A DNA stretch of 51,080 bases from Methylococcaceae bacterium (GCA_029937975.1 JAPYOW010000002.1:1-51080), one strand, 5' to 3'. Numbered from the stretch's first letter, positions 1-9,285 are shown. The notes: generated from the sequence alone by a model not told the origin. A program made the numbers and translations.

Positions 1-108
1 ATGCTGCGGTTTAGACAAGCGATAAATAAGTCGCTCATCTTTTTCCAGCCAACTCAATCGCTCTCCGGCATAAATGACCCTGTAAACAAGTCCGCCCCTA
101 ATAGCCCT
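1..108 (-). pseudogene. 5'-truncated transposase remnant, IS91-like (runs off the left edge)
   Basis: The minus strand stays open for 36 codons from the window edge back to a TAA at 109-111. The translated text includes YAGERLSWLEKDERLIYRLS and then KPQ. This resembles the segment of IS91-family Y2 transposases that follows the catalytic region, where an 'ERL..L....L.YRL.KP' pattern leads into the 'DGRT' and 'HRHRYHGV' motifs. The match is from memory of the family. There is no start codon or upstream half, so it would be a decayed element whose remaining 3' part lies outside the window. The plus-strand 66-residue ORF over the same bases looks like its shadow. Confidence 0.42.
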
Positions 109-302
109 TTAAATTGGCAAAGAGTGGAGATGAACGACTACCAAACTTATTTATGCCTGAGTCGTCCACGGAGGGCGTCAGCTCCTGTAAAAAACATTTA
201 ACAACAAGTTTCAAGCAGGCGAAGCAGAGCAGAGCAACCCAGCCTACTCACTGGGGCTGAGTAATTACTGTGCACCCTGTATCCCTCGTAAAAACTAAAA
301 CT
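109..302. other. Intergenic stretch between transposase remnant and tupC
   Basis: No reading frame here resembles a known protein, and no clear terminator or promoter is visible. A weak CCCAG/CTGGG inverted repeat near 228-248 is the only structure seen. If tupB ever lay downstream of tupC, this is where it has been lost or displaced. Confidence 0.4.
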
Positions 303-1292
303 TTAAAAAGCCACAATGGCATTACTTTTAAAATTAACCCAAAGCGGGTCGCCTAAGGACACATTCAAATCCTTAAGCGCCTGACGGGTGATTAAAACCT
401 GAAATACCTCACCCGCTGAAACCGTTATTCTTACTGCATTGCCTTCATCTGTAATGGCCAGAACATTGCCCTGAAATTGATTACGCATACTGGATTTTAT
501 CGCTGTAGTGGACAGCACAATTTCATGCGGATCTATAGAAATATGCTGATAATTTTTGTCATTATCCGCTAACAGTATCTGCAGAGCCCCGGTATTAAAT
601 AGCTGCTGCTCACAGACCCCGTAAAACACATTAATTAAGGGGGTTTTAATCGTATGGCCATTAACCAGTGAGATCACATCATCCGCTATCGCCATACCCT
701 GTAGACGGTTATGGGTGCTGAATATCAGTGTTGAATTATACTTTTTGACGTAGGAGCGAATAAAACATTCCAAGGTTTGCTCACTCCGGTAATCAAGATA
801 GCTAAAAGGTTCATCCATTAACAATATATCGGGCTGGGTAATAATCGCTCTGGCCAGTGCCACTTTTTGTAACTCCCCCCCGGATAATGTTTTTGCTTGC
901 TGATCAATCAAGCCTGTAATATGCAATTTATCCAGAGTTGAGCGGATTAATCCCAAACGATCACTTTGCCGTACGCCGTTAAATTTCAAGGTTAAATCAA
1001 GATTATTGTAGACACTGCCTCTTAGCATATACGGTTTTTGCTGAAGTAAAGAAATCCTCTGCCTTAAGCCATGAATGCGTGACTTTGTTACCCTTTCAGA
1101 AAGACAGTGAATTTGTCCCGCCTGTGGTGTGCTCAGAAACGCCAGTAAATTAAGTAAGGTACTTTTACCACAACCATTGGCCCCGATTAAAGCCGTAGTG
1201 GTTCCAGCCTTAATATTTAAAACTGGCAAGCTTAATGCTAATGTTTTACCATAAGCGTACTCAATATCTCTTAATTGATAGGCATATTTCAT
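303..1292 (-). CDS. tupC: Tungstate/molybdate ABC transporter ATP-binding protein (TupC-like)
   Basis: This is the cytoplasmic ATPase that powers oxyanion import. The Walker A motif GANGCGKST is near residues 37-45, the ABC signature LSGGELQKVALARA near 137-150 and Walker B ILLMDEPFSYLD follows. A C-terminal region of about 65 residues (QGNVLAITDEGNAVRI onwards) looks like the TOBE/Mop oxyanion-binding domain of TupC and ModC. The length of 329 residues fits a TOBE-bearing ATPase. It is divergent from tupA across 92 bases, not in the usual tupA-tupB-tupC order, and no permease gene is visible beside it. Assignment to tungstate over molybdate rests mainly on the neighbour. Confidence 0.8.
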   Translation of the reverse strand: MKYAYQLRDIEYAYGKTLALSLPVLNIKAGTTTALIGANGCGKSTLLNLLAFLSTPQAGQIHCLSERVTKSRIHGLRQRISLLQQKPYMLRGSVYNNLDLTLKFNGVRQSDRLGLIRSTLDKLHITGLIDQQAKTLSGGELQKVALARAIITQPDILLMDEPFSYLDYRSEQTLECFIRSYVKKYNSTLIFSTHNRLQGMAIADDVISLVNGHTIKTPLINVFYGVCEQQLFNTGALQILLADNDKNYQHISIDPHEIVLSTTAIKSSMRNQFQGNVLAITDEGNAVRITVSAGEVFQVLITRQALKDLNVSLGDPLWVNFKSNAIVAF

Positions 1293-1384
1293 CTATGGTT
1301 TCTCATGCTAGGTTACGTTGCTTACACCCTTAATATTCTAATCATTTTTATCTTCCTTTTTTAAAAAACAACACAAAAACCCCA

Positions 1385-2191
1385 ATGCGACTTAATAAGC
1401 TATTATTTACGCTGAGTTTTATTTTTATTTCACTCAACACTCAGGCAGAAAACATTCTCCGTTTAGCCACCACCACTAGTACAGAAAACTCAGGGCTTTT
1501 ATCAGTATTACACCCTATTTTTGAAGAAAGATTTAATTGCCAATTGCATGTGTTGGCAGTAGGCACAGGTAAAGCCTTAAAACTGGCTGAAAATGGTGAC
1601 GTAGATATTGTTTTAGTACATGCCCCCAACGCTGAACTTGCTTTTATTAATGAAGGATTAGGTATTAACCGCACCCCCGTCATGCATAATGACTTTATAC
1701 TGGTGGGACCCCCACAGGACCTAGCACAAGTTAAACAAGCAAAATCCATCATACATGCACTACACAATATAGCCGCAACACAGTCTCAATTCATTTCTAG
1801 AGGGGATGATTCTGGCACACACAAAAAAGAGAACGCCTTATGGCAAACGGCCGACATTAATCCTGTCGGTGTCTGGTATGTTCAATCCGGTCAAGGTATG
1901 GGAGCCGTTTTAAAAATGGCGAATGAAAAACAGGCTTATACCCTGACAGACAGAGGGACCTATCTGGCCTTTCAGAGCAAACTGGATCTGACCATTTTGT
2001 TTGAAAAAGAACCCCCCTTACTTAACCCCTATCACATTATGGTTGTTAATCCTGCAAGACAACCGCATGTAAAATATGAATTGGCCCAACACTATATAGA
2101 CTTTGTCACAGGCAGTGAAGGTCAGAATATTATTGCCTCGTATAAAATGGCCGGACAAACCTTGTTTTATCCAGATGTAATTAAGCAATAA
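1385..2191 (+). CDS. tupA: Periplasmic tungstate-binding protein TupA
   Basis: This is the substrate-binding protein of the tungstate importer. Residues 1-21 form a signal peptide with a hydrophobic core and a likely cut after TQA. The mature protein opens with LRLATTTSTENSGLL, the TTTS-type motif that contacts the oxyanion in TupA. The middle segment SRGDDSGTHKKE is also characteristic of the family. At 268 residues it has the usual length. It diverges from tupC, and the shared 92-base gap must hold both promoters; none is clear enough to mark. No tupB permease is visible nearby, so the importer is incomplete within the window. Confidence 0.88.
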   Translation: MRLNKLLFTLSFIFISLNTQAENILRLATTTSTENSGLLSVLHPIFEERFNCQLHVLAVGTGKALKLAENGDVDIVLVHAPNAELAFINEGLGINRTPVMHNDFILVGPPQDLAQVKQAKSIIHALHNIAATQSQFISRGDDSGTHKKENALWQTADINPVGVWYVQSGQGMGAVLKMANEKQAYTLTDRGTYLAFQSKLDLTILFEKEPPLLNPYHIMVVNPARQPHVKYELAQHYIDFVTGSEGQNIIASYKMAGQTLFYPDVIKQ

Positions 2192-2721
2192 CAGTGATGT
2201 AAGCACTGGCAGTCGAGCCTGATGTGACAGCTTTCATTGCTATACGGTCATAGCCGCTAAGTGCAAATTAGGGACAGATAAAAGTATAGTAGAACAAAAC
2301 TGATAAGCCGTCGGTTCACGCTGATATGAAGTCCTGCCCGGTCAATTGTAGTCTGGCTATACCAGACTACAGGGCTTATATGCCGCAACATGGCCTATTA
2401 ACAGACAGAACAGCAAGGCATATGAAATACCATAATTAAACCCGTGCTACAAATACATCCCAAACTGTGATTTTCGGCATTAACCCCTGCATTCAGTTAA
2501 AAATAATATTTCTTATTTCATGATAATGCAGCTTTCTGCTAAAATGACCCTTTTTTATCCTTTTTAATTCTAAGTCATTTATTTTAATCTTTGGACTTTT
2601 GAAATATTGACACACATCTTGCTTAATTAAAACTTTTTGAGTGTCATTAAACTAAAGTTACATCCTTAAAATAAGCCAATAGAATATTAACTCATTAGAA
2701 CTTTAAAATTCGGAAAACACC
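2192..2721. other. 530-base gap between tupA and fdxA
   Basis: No frame of convincing length or similarity is present. Near 2266-2280 is the string AAATTAGGGACAGATA, which recalls sequences found near IS200-like and REP-associated tyrosine transposases. A perfect hairpin lies at 2347-2371. The 200 bases before fdxA are very AT-rich and contain a TTGACA at 2607-2612, but no good -10 box at 16-18 bases from it, so the fdxA promoter is not assigned. Confidence 0.5.
2347..2371. repeat. Perfect 10-bp inverted repeat with 5-base loop
   Basis: TGTAGTCTGG and CCAGACTACA are exact reverse complements around the loop CTATA. Neither side has a T-run, so it is not a standard intrinsic terminator, although it lies about 155 bases past tupA. 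It could be an mRNA-stabilising hairpin, a protein site or a piece of a dispersed palindromic repeat. Confidence 0.75.
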
Positions 2722-3045
2722 ATGACTTTTGTCGTTACTGAAAACTGTATTAAGTGTAAATTTACTGACTGCGTTGATGTATGCCCAGTAGACTGCTTCC
2801 ACGAAGGCCCTAACTTTCTGGTAATTGACCCCGATGAATGCATAGATTGTACATTATGTGAGCCAGAATGCCCTGCTGAAGCGATATTTGCTGAAGATGA
2901 ACTCCCTGAGAACCAGGAACATTTTATTGCCTTGAATGCCGAGTTATCGAGCTCATGGCCTGTCATAACCGAAGTGAAAACAGCACCTGAAGATGCAGAT
3001 AGCTGGAATGGCAAAGCAGACAAATTAGAATTATTAGAACGATAA
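2722..3045 (+). CDS. fdxA: 7Fe ferredoxin FdxA ([3Fe-4S][4Fe-4S])
   Basis: This is a small soluble electron carrier. The cysteine layout fits the FdxA family: C9, C17 and C50 would hold the [3Fe-4S] cluster, and C21, C40, C43 and C46 the [4Fe-4S] cluster, with extra cysteines at 12 and 25 as is usual in the family. The core reads [16 protein letters not shown] and [14 protein letters not shown]-terminal extension of about 50 residues completes the 107-residue length. It stands alone, is read toward the ribosomal cluster and ends before the bidirectional terminator at 3352-3380. Its redox partner cannot be told from context. Confidence 0.95.
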   Translation: MTFVVTENCIKCKFTDCVDVCPVDCFHEGPNFLVIDPDECIDCTLCEPECPAEAIFAEDELPENQEHFIALNAELSSSWPVITEVKTAPEDADSWNGKADKLELLER

Positions 3046-3351
3046 TCTAGACCAGAAGCTTCAGTAATCAGGTGGAAGAACCCTAGCCCTGAAAGCTGAA
3101 GCTTGTCAGACAACTGACAACAAACAACTCCACCATATTGCCCCCTGTTTTATTACTAACCCCACACAGGCCCATAATACTCAGGGCACAATATCTGTAG
3201 CACGTAAGCCCCGCCATCAAACCAAAAATCCACTCATTACTAGGTCTTTAACAGCCTATAATAAGCATCATTAAAATCAGCATGAATTAACCGCAACACA
3301 TAGCATGGGGCTAAGTCCCCCAGAATGCGGTAAATTGCAATGGCTACAAAC
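3046..3351. other. Gap between fdxA and the bidirectional terminator
   Basis: About 305 bases without a credible gene. The 136-residue minus-strand ORF over fdxA is its shadow. The start of the gap holds two nested inverted repeats (3056-3120), and GGGG/CCCC arms lie at 3307-3320. The rest shows nothing recognisable. Confidence 0.5.
3056..3120. repeat. Paired inverted repeats just after fdxA
   Basis: AAGCTTCAG (3056-3064) and CTGAAGCTT (3096-3104) are exact complements 31 bases apart. The 3' arm runs into a second perfect hairpin, TTGTCAG-ACAA-CTGACAA (3103-3120). The two stems share two bases, so only one can form fully at a time. No T-run follows. Confidence 0.65.
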
Positions 3352-3380
3352 AAAAAAACCGGCTATTAGCCGGTTTTTTT
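3352..3380. terminator. Bidirectional intrinsic terminator, fdxA / rplQ
   Basis: A-run, then CCGGCT-ATT-AGCCGG, then seven T. Both flanks complement each other, so both strands give a GC stem followed by a U-tract. It lies 26 bases beyond the rplQ stop on the minus strand and about 300 bases beyond fdxA on the plus strand. It is the natural end of the long ribosomal transcript. Confidence 0.93.
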
Positions 3381-3406
3381 GGTATTCAATAAAGAAAAAT
3401 TAAAAC

Positions 3407-3790
3407 TTAATCTTTATCTGAAACTACAAGTTCAGGTCTGCCAACCAACTCTACGTACGCCATAGGCGCGGCATCGCCTGTTCTGAAGCCACATTTTATG
3501 ATTCTTAAATAACCACCTGAACGCTCTTGATAGCGAGGTCCAAGTTCATTAAATAATTTCGTGACAATATCTCTGTCTCTTAATCTAGCAAAAGCCAAAC
3601 GTCTTTTTGCCACTGAATCTACTTTTGATAAGGTAATTAAAGGCTCAGCGAAACTACGCAATTCCTTGGCTTTTGGCAAAGTCGTTCTAATTAGTTCATG
3701 CTTGAATAGCGATGTAGCCATATTACTAAACATTGCTTTTCGATGACTGCTATTCCGATTAAGTTGTCTACCTGTCTTACGATGTCTCAT
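3407..3790 (-). CDS. rplQ: 50S ribosomal protein L17 (bL17)
   Basis: Large-subunit protein near the polypeptide exit. The start [20 protein letters not shown] and the segment [10 protein letters not shown] are diagnostic, and 127 residues equals the E. coli length. It is the last gene of the alpha operon, 16 bases after rpoA, and is followed by the bidirectional terminator. No unusual features are seen. Confidence 0.98.
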   Translation of the reverse strand: MRHRKTGRQLNRNSSHRKAMFSNMATSLFKHELIRTTLPKAKELRSFAEPLITLSKVDSVAKRRLAFARLRDRDIVTKLFNELGPRYQERSGGYLRIIKCGFRTGDAAPMAYVELVGRPELVVSDKD

Positions 3791-3806
3791 TTAATTAAAC
3801 CTTGTA

Positions 3807-4817
3807 TTAGTGTTCAGTTTGACTTTGGTCAATCAAGTTTTCAGGCGGCCAGTTTTCAAGACGCATACCTAAAGACAAATCCTTTAAAGCCAAAATATCT
3901 TTAATCTCAGTCAATGATTTCTTGCCAAGATTTGGTGTTTTTAACAGCTCAACTTCTGTCCTTTGAATTAAATCACCTATATAGAAAATATTTTCAGCCT
4001 TCAGGCAATTCGCTGAACGCACTGTCAATTCTAAATCATCGACAGGTCTTAACAGCGTAGGATCAAATTCTGGCTCATCAGGAACCGTTTCTTCAACTAT
4101 TTTTTCTTGTACTTTTTCGAAATCAACAAAGACAGAAAGCTGATCATGCAATATGGTGGCGGCCAATTTTACGGTATCTTCTGGATCAACCGTGCCATTT
4201 GTTTCCAATTCAATAATTAATTTATCTAAATTGGTACGCTGGTCCACACGAGTGCTTTCAACCTTATAAGCCACATTATTGATTGGGCTAAATGCAGCAT
4301 CCAACAACAAAACGCCGACTGGAATGTCATCAGCTTTATTTTCTTTCCTGACATTGGCAGGAATATAACCTCGATTGCGTTCAATTCTTAGCTTCATGTT
4401 TAAGATACCGGACTCAGTCATATGCGCTATAACGAGTTCAGGATTTATTATCTCAACATCATGAGTTAATGAAATATCAGCCGCTGTTACTATACCATCG
4501 CCACTCTTGGAAAGTGTGAGTTCAATCTCATCCTTACCATGTAAAATGATCGCAAGTTGCTTCAGGTTAAGTAAAATATCGATAACATCTTCATGGACAC
4601 CATCAATAGTACTAAATTCGTGCTGAACGCCTTCGATTTCAACTTCAGTAACTGCACAACCCGGGATAGATGACAACATTACCCGTCTTAAGGCATTTCC
4701 TAAGGAATGCCCATATCCCCTTTCTAAAGGTTCAATTACAATTCTTGAATGATTAACATTATGACTGACTACTTCAACCAATTTAGGCTTAAGCAGGCCA
4801 GTAATAGTATTCTGCAT
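3807..4817 (-). CDS. rpoA: RNA polymerase alpha subunit
   Basis: Dimerising scaffold subunit of RNA polymerase. The N-terminal domain (about 1-235) carries [20 protein letters not shown], which forms the dimer and holds beta and beta'. A linker rich in acidic residues and proline leads to the C-terminal domain (about 250-330), where [11 protein letters not shown] is the helix that binds UP elements and activators. The length of 336 residues is normal (E. coli 329). It sits between rpsD and rplQ as in the classical alpha operon, 20 and 16 bases from its neighbours. Confidence 0.98.
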   Translation of the reverse strand: MQNTITGLLKPKLVEVVSHNVNHSRIVIEPLERGYGHSLGNALRRVMLSSIPGCAVTEVEIEGVQHEFSTIDGVHEDVIDILLNLKQLAIILHGKDEIELTLSKSGDGIVTAADISLTHDVEIINPELVIAHMTESGILNMKLRIERNRGYIPANVRKENKADDIPVGVLLLDAAFSPINNVAYKVESTRVDQRTNLDKLIIELETNGTVDPEDTVKLAATILHDQLSVFVDFEKVQEKIVEETVPDEPEFDPTLLRPVDDLELTVRSANCLKAENIFYIGDLIQRTEVELLKTPNLGKKSLTEIKDILALKDLSLGMRLENWPPENLIDQSQTEH

Positions 4818-4837
4818 AGTTATTTCTCGGTATTAAG

Positions 4838-5458
4838 TTATTTCGAATACAGCTCAACGACTAACTGTTCATTCATATCAGCACCTAAATCAGCGCGCTC
4901 AGGAAGAGACTTAAATACACCTGACATGTCTTTCTGACTTACTTCAAGCCATGTAGGAAACCCATACTGGTCTGCAACTGTTAAAGATTCGATGATTCTT
5001 TGTTGTTTCTTAGATTTTTCTCTAATTTTTACTTCATCACCGACGTTAACCTGAAATGAAGGAATGTTAGTAATCTGATCATTCACAACAATTGCTTTAT
5101 GAGAAACTAACTGTCTAGCTTCAGCTCTTGTGCTTGCATATCCCATTCTATAGACAACATTATCCAATCTACATTCTAAAAGATTCAACAAGTTTGAACC
5201 TGTTGCGCCTTTTTTAAGATCTGCTGTTTTATAGTAATTTCTGAACTGCTTTTCTAAGACACCATAAATTCTACGAATTCTTTGTTTTGCTCTTAACTGA
5301 AGTGCATAGTCTGAATCCCTTGTACGTGCGGTTCCGTGCTGCCCTGGTCTTTGTTCCAGTTTACACTTCCCTTCTAGAGACTTGCCTCTACTTTTTAAGA
5401 AAAGATCCGTGCCTTCTCTACGACTTAATTTACAAGTTGGGCCAAGATATCTTGCCAT
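4838..5458 (-). CDS. rpsD: 30S ribosomal protein S4 (uS4)
   Basis: Primary 16S rRNA binder of the 30S body. The N-terminal part begins [20 protein letters not shown] and lacks a zinc CXXC set. The S4 RNA-binding domain follows at about 95-160 ([13 protein letters not shown], then [12 protein letters not shown]). At 206 residues it matches E. coli. In E. coli S4 represses translation of the alpha operon by binding the rpsM leader; here that leader is only about 34 bases if the 6284-6312 promoter is used, so the same control is uncertain. Confidence 0.98.
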   Translation of the reverse strand: MARYLGPTCKLSRREGTDLFLKSRGKSLEGKCKLEQRPGQHGTARTRDSDYALQLRAKQRIRRIYGVLEKQFRNYYKTADLKKGATGSNLLNLLECRLDNVVYRMGYASTRAEARQLVSHKAIVVNDQITNIPSFQVNVGDEVKIREKSKKQQRIIESLTVADQYGFPTWLEVSQKDMSGVFKSLPERADLGADMNEQLVVELYSK

Positions 5459-5476
5459 TATCTACTCCAGTATTTT

Positions 5477-5863
5477 TTAAACGCGACGTTTTTTGGGTGG
5501 TCGACAGCCATTATGAGGAATAGGCGTTACATCAACAATATTTGTAATTTTAAAGCCTAAGTTATTCAAAGATCTAACGGCCGACTCACGGCCAGGTCCT
5601 GGCCCCTTTATCATTACATCCAGATTTTTCATGCCATATTCTAAAGCAACCGTACCCGCTCTTTCTGCTGCAACCTGTGCTGCAAAAGGCGTACTTTTAC
5701 GTGAGCCTCTGAATCCAGAACCACCGGCTGTAGCCCATGAAAGAGCATTGCCTTTACGGTCACTGATAGTGACGATAGTGTTGTTAAAAGAGGCGTGCAC
5801 ATGTGCGATGCCATCTGCAATTTCTTTTCTTATGCGTTTTTTAGTGCGTTTTTGAGTTGCCAT
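5477..5863 (-). CDS. rpsK: 30S ribosomal protein S11 (uS11)
   Basis: Platform protein that helps shape the E-site mRNA path. [17 protein letters not shown] and the C-terminal [15 protein letters not shown] are diagnostic; the Asn-Gly in the latter is the site where isoaspartate forms in E. coli S11. The length is 128 residues. It is 23 bases after rpsM and 18 before rpsD, in normal alpha-operon order. Confidence 0.98.
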   Translation of the reverse strand: MATQKRTKKRIRKEIADGIAHVHASFNNTIVTISDRKGNALSWATAGGSGFRGSRKSTPFAAQVAAERAGTVALEYGMKNLDVMIKGPGPGRESAVRSLNNLGFKITNIVDVTPIPHNGCRPPKKRRV

Positions 5864-5886
5864 TTTTAGCCTTTAGGGGAAGTATC

Positions 5887-6243
5887 TTATTTTCTTATCG
5901 GTTTGCGAGGCCCTTTACGGGTGCGCGCATTTGTTCGTGTACGCTGTCCCCTTAAAGGCAGACCTCTACGATGTCTGATACCTCGGTAACAACCCAAGTC
6001 CATCAATCTTTTAATATTCATCGATACTTCACGACGAAGATCACCTTCAACAGTCAATGCTGAAACCACTTTACGAATGGATTCAAGTTGCTCTTCTGAA
6101 AGATCTTTGATTTTGACCGTAGGGTCAATTTCTACTTGCTGACAAATTTCTTGTGCCGTTTGACGGCCTACACCAAAAATTGCTGTTAACGCTATTTCAG
6201 TGTGCTTATGTTCTGCTACATTAATTCCGGCAATACGTGCCAT
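5887..6243 (-). CDS. rpsM: 30S ribosomal protein S13 (uS13)
   Basis: Head protein that bridges to the large subunit and touches P-site tRNA with its basic tail. The start [20 protein letters not shown] and the end [18 protein letters not shown] fix the identity, and 118 residues equals E. coli. An AGGAG ribosome site lies eight bases before the ATG. It is first in the alpha block and is preceded by a 76-base gap that contains a strong promoter. Confidence 0.98.
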   Translation of the reverse strand: MARIAGINVAEHKHTEIALTAIFGVGRQTAQEICQQVEIDPTVKIKDLSEEQLESIRKVVSALTVEGDLRREVSMNIKRLMDLGCYRGIRHRRGLPLRGQRTRTNARTRKGPRKPIRK

Positions 6244-6283
6244 CTAGATACTCCTACCACAGTATTCCAAAGTTAAGCGCGCA

Positions 6284-6312
6284 ATTATAGCATTATAAGC
6301 CACCCTGCGCAA
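6284..6312 (-). promoter_or_regulatory. Alpha-operon promoter in the rpmJ-rpsM gap
   Basis: On the minus strand TTGCGC is followed after 17 bases by TATAAT, with an extended TGC directly before it. The discriminator TGCGCGC after the -10 box is GC-rich, a hallmark of stringently controlled promoters. Initiation would be near 6277, giving a leader of about 34 bases before rpsM. E. coli has its alpha promoter in the same gap. Confidence 0.75.
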
Positions 6313-6319
6313 TAAATAG

Positions 6320-6433
6320 TTACCCTTGACGTTGTTTATGCCTGCCATCTTTACAAATAACACGTATAACTCCATTTCTTTTAATTACTTTGCAATTTCT
6401 ACAAATTTTCTTTACAGATGCGCGAACTTTCAC
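6320..6433 (-). CDS. rpmJ: 50S ribosomal protein L36 (bL36), GTG start
   Basis: It was too short for the ORF track and was found by translating the gap between secY and rpsM. The 37-residue product begins [20 protein letters not shown] and ends [11 protein letters not shown]11, C14, C27 and H32 form the zinc ribbon of the C+ type. The start is GTG, with a GAGGT ribosome site seven bases upstream. It lies 21 bases after secY and is the last spc-block gene before the alpha promoter. Confidence 0.97.
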   Translation of the reverse strand: MKVRASVKKICRNCKVIKRNGVIRVICKDGRHKQRQG

Positions 6434-6454
6434 GTCGTACCTCTTTTCTTTAAG

Positions 6455-7777
6455 TTATTTTTTTAAATTAGCCTTTTTCATCAGACCATCATATTGCTGT
6501 GACATCATATGGGTTTGCAGTTGAGATATAAAATCCATCACCACAACAACGATGATTAACAACGATGTGCCGCCAAAATAGAAAGGAACATTCCAATATA
6601 CAATCAAGAATTCCGGCAATAAACACACCAAGGTTATATAAAATGCACCAACTAATGTTAGACGAGTCATCACTTTATCAATATAAGCCGATGTTTGAAC
6701 ACCTGGCCTGATACCCGGAAGGAATGCACCTGACTTTTTCAGGTTATCCGCTGTATCTTTTGAATTGAAAACTAATGCAGTATAAAAGAAACAGAAAAAT
6801 ACAATCGCCGTGGCATAAAACAGCACGTAAATTGGTTGCCCAGGGGACAACATAGTTGATACGTCCTGCAACCAGCCAAAGCCTTCGTTGCTACTGAACC
6901 ATCCAGCAATAGTAGATGGAAACAGAATAATACTTGATGCAAAAATAGGAGGAATTACACCCGCCATATTTAATTTTAATGGCAAAAAACTACTTTGCCC
7001 GGCCATCGTTTTACGACCTTGTTGTCGCTTAGGGTAATTGATGATAACTCTACGTTGTCCTCTTTCAACAAAGACAACTAAGGCCGTTACAGCAATTGCG
7101 ACTAAAAACAACAGTACGATAAATGCACCATTCATTTCACCGGTTCTGGCCAACTCCAATGTACCACCAATGGCAGAAGGAAGACCGGATACAATACCTG
7201 CAAAAATAATTAATGAAATACCATTACCAATGCCACGCTCTGTCACCTGCTCACCCAACCACATCAGAAAGATGGTTCCAGTCACCAGTGTTATAGCAGT
7301 AATTACCACAAAACTCGTACCCGGGTTAACAACTACACCCAAGCCTCCAGCAGTCTGGTTTTGCAAAGCCATAGATATACCAATTGCCTGAAAAGTAGCC
7401 AGAATCACTGTACCGTAACGGGTATATTGTGAAATCTTTCTACGTCCAGCTTCGCCTTCTTTTTTCATTTGCTCCATGGCAGGAATAACTACCGTGGTTA
7501 ACTGCATAATGATAGAAGCCGAAATATACGGCATAATTCCAAGTGCAAATAAACTCAAACGCATTAACGCTCCACCTGAAAACATGTTAAACATATCCAG
7601 GATTGTGCCACTTTGTTGTTCAAACATGATGGCTAATGCTTTGGGGTCTATCCCTGGTACGGGTATATGCGCACCAACTCTATAGACAAAAAATGCACCC
7701 AATACAAAAAATAATCTTGATCTTAACTCTGAATAAGAGTCCATTTTACTTGCCATTTCGGCTCTTGAAGTACTCAC
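6455..7777 (-). CDS. secY: Protein translocase subunit SecY
   Basis: Channel-forming subunit of the SecYEG inner-membrane translocon. Ten membrane segments can be followed through the 440 residues. The plug-region signature IFEQQ-type [22 protein letters not shown] and the loop [15 protein letters not shown] are conserved. The start is GTG directly after the rplO stop, with AGAGG five bases upstream; an ATG seven codons in is less well placed. Its partner SecE is encoded 25 kb away at the head of the same long cluster. Position between rplO and rpmJ is the standard spc order. Confidence 0.97.
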   Translation of the reverse strand: MSTSRAEMASKMDSYSELRSRLFFVLGAFFVYRVGAHIPVPGIDPKALAIMFEQQSGTILDMFNMFSGGALMRLSLFALGIMPYISASIIMQLTTVVIPAMEQMKKEGEAGRRKISQYTRYGTVILATFQAIGISMALQNQTAGGLGVVVNPGTSFVVITAITLVTGTIFLMWLGEQVTERGIGNGISLIIFAGIVSGLPSAIGGTLELARTGEMNGAFIVLLFLVAIAVTALVVFVERGQRRVIINYPKRQQGRKTMAGQSSFLPLKLNMAGVIPPIFASSIILFPSTIAGWFSSNEGFGWLQDVSTMLSPGQPIYVLFYATAIVFFCFFYTALVFNSKDTADNLKKSGAFLPGIRPGVQTSAYIDKVMTRLTLVGAFYITLVCLLPEFLIVYWNVPFYFGGTSLLIIVVVVMDFISQLQTHMMSQQYDGLMKKANLKK

Positions 7778-8212
7778 TTACACCTCTACTTTGCCGCCAG
7801 CAGCCTCGATTGATGTTTTAGCTCCTGCAGTGACATTTAATCCTTTAACGGTTATTGCCTTGCTGATCTCTCCAGACTTGATAATTTTGACTTTCTTAGT
7901 AAATGCTGGCACTAAGTTAGACGCAACTAAAGACGATAAATCGACTAGCTCTGAATCTAGAGATCCCACTTCGTATAAAGTGACTTCAGCAGAATATTTT
8001 TTAACACGGGAAGTAAAACCCAGTTTTGGCAATCGACGTTGTAAAGGCATCTGACCACCTTCAAAACCTACTTTAGTAGAACCACCACTGCGTGATTTCT
8101 GGCCTTTATGACCTCTTCCGCATGTTTTACCTAAAGTTGATCCAATTCCTCGACCCACTCTTTTTCTCTTTGCGCGAGAGCCATAAGCGGACTGTATAGT
8201 ATTTAAATACAT
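7778..8212 (-). CDS. rplO: 50S ribosomal protein L15 (uL15)
   Basis: Late-assembly 50S protein spanning several 23S domains. The glycine-rich N-terminus with [20 protein letters not shown] and the [15 protein letters not shown] segment are diagnostic. The length of 144 residues equals E. coli. Its ATG shares one base with the rpmD stop (TAATG), so the two are probably translationally coupled, and secY follows without a gap. Confidence 0.98.
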   Translation of the reverse strand: MYLNTIQSAYGSRAKRKRVGRGIGSTLGKTCGRGHKGQKSRSGGSTKVGFEGGQMPLQRRLPKLGFTSRVKKYSAEVTLYEVGSLDSELVDLSSLVASNLVPAFTKKVKIIKSGEISKAITVKGLNVTAGAKTSIEAAGGKVEV

Positions 8213-8397
8213 TAGACTTCCTTAACCGTCAGCATATAAGAAACTTTATTGATCATGCCTCTGTTTTCTGGCGTGTCAATTACCTCAACGGTTTGACGTA
8301 TTTTACGCAAACCTAAACCTTGCAAGCATGCCTGGTGGCTTTTCAAGCGACCAATCTTGCTTTTTATCATTGTTACACTAAGTTTTTTATCAGCCAT
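8212..8397 (-). CDS. rpmD: 50S ribosomal protein L30 (uL30)
   Basis: Small 50S protein of 61 residues (E. coli 59). The [20 protein letters not shown] core with conserved basic residues is typical of bacterial L30. It lies three bases after rpsE and overlaps the rplO start by one base. No odd features are seen. Confidence 0.97.
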   Translation of the reverse strand: MADKKLSVTMIKSKIGRLKSHQACLQGLGLRKIRQTVEVIDTPENRGMINKVSYMLTVKEV

Positions 8398-8400
8398 GAT

Positions 8401-8913
8401 TTATCCTGTAATTTGATCAACAGTTAAACCGCGTTTAGCCGCAATCTGTTTAGCATTTTGCATTTCAGTCAAGCCTTTAATAGTTGCCCTAACCACATTA
8501 ATTGGGTTATTGGTTCCTATACATTTTGCTAATACATTATGAACGCCAACAACTTCAAAGACTGCACGCATCGCGCCACCCGCGATAACGCCGGTACCTT
8601 CTGAGGCAGGTTGCATGTAAACTTTAGCAGCGCCGATTTCACCGGTCACAGTGTATTGTAAAGTGCCGTCTTTTAACTCCACTTTACGCATATTTTTTCT
8701 AGCTTGCTCTAACGACTTTTGAATAGCAATAGGAACTTCCCTTGCTTTACTGACGCCATAGCCAACACGACCTTGTCCATCACCAACAACAGTTAAAGCG
8801 GCAAATCCAAAAACTCGACCACCTTTTACTACTTTAGCAACACGTCGTACTGATACTAATTTTTCCTGCAAACCATCTGCACTTGCTTGACCATGAGGTC
8901 CTGATGTAGCCAT
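8401..8913 (-). CDS. rpsE: 30S ribosomal protein S5 (uS5)
   Basis: Protein of the mRNA entry tunnel that affects decoding fidelity. The double-stranded RNA-binding fold is seen in [17 protein letters not shown] and in [20 protein letters not shown]. The C-terminal half carries [19 protein letters not shown]. The length of 170 residues is close to E. coli (167). It lies between rplR and rpmD in spc order. Confidence 0.98.
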   Translation of the reverse strand: MATSGPHGQASADGLQEKLVSVRRVAKVVKGGRVFGFAALTVVGDGQGRVGYGVSKAREVPIAIQKSLEQARKNMRKVELKDGTLQYTVTGEIGAAKVYMQPASEGTGVIAGGAMRAVFEVVGVHNVLAKCIGTNNPINVVRATIKGLTEMQNAKQIAAKRGLTVDQITG

Positions 8914-8922
8914 ATTATTCTC

Positions 8923-9276
8923 CTAGAACTTCAAACCAGCTTCACGTGCTGCATCAGCTAACGCCTTCACACGACCATGATATTTAAAACCTGAACGATC
9001 AAAAGCAACCTGGCTCACACCAGCTTCTAATGCTCTTTTTGCAATGGCACTGCCTACTGCAACAGCAGCTTCAGCATTACCAGTACCTTTCAAAGTTGAT
9101 TTAATATCGGCTTCTACAGTAGAAGCACTAGCAACCGTTGCAGTACCATCAGCATTCATTACTTGCGCGTATATATGCTGCGAAGTTCTGTGAACAGTGA
9201 GTCTATTTACACCTAATTGCTGGATTTTACAGCGTTGCCTTAGGGCCCGTTTTAATCGAGATGCCTTCTTATCCAT
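8923..9276 (-). CDS. rplR: 50S ribosomal protein L18 (uL18)
   Basis: 5S rRNA-binding protein of the central protuberance, 117 residues as in E. coli. The basic N-terminus [17 protein letters not shown] and the end [20 protein letters not shown] are diagnostic. It is nine bases from each of rplF and rpsE. Confidence 0.98.
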   Translation of the reverse strand: MDKKASRLKRALRQRCKIQQLGVNRLTVHRTSQHIYAQVMNADGTATVASASTVEADIKSTLKGTGNAEAAVAVGSAIAKRALEAGVSQVAFDRSGFKYHGRVKALADAAREAGLKF

Positions 9277-9285
9277 TATCTTAAC

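Noticed and set aside
1-201. Plus-strand 66-residue ORF at the left edge
   Set aside because: It is antisense to the transposase-like frame, has no recognisable content and continues from outside the window only by chance of the edge.
2607-2635. fdxA promoter starting with TTGACA
   Set aside because: No acceptable -10 box occurs 16-18 bases downstream of the hexamer, so the match is probably chance in AT-rich sequence.
2703-3113. 136-residue minus-strand ORF over fdxA
   Set aside because: Fully antisense to a well-supported ferredoxin gene and without recognisable domains.
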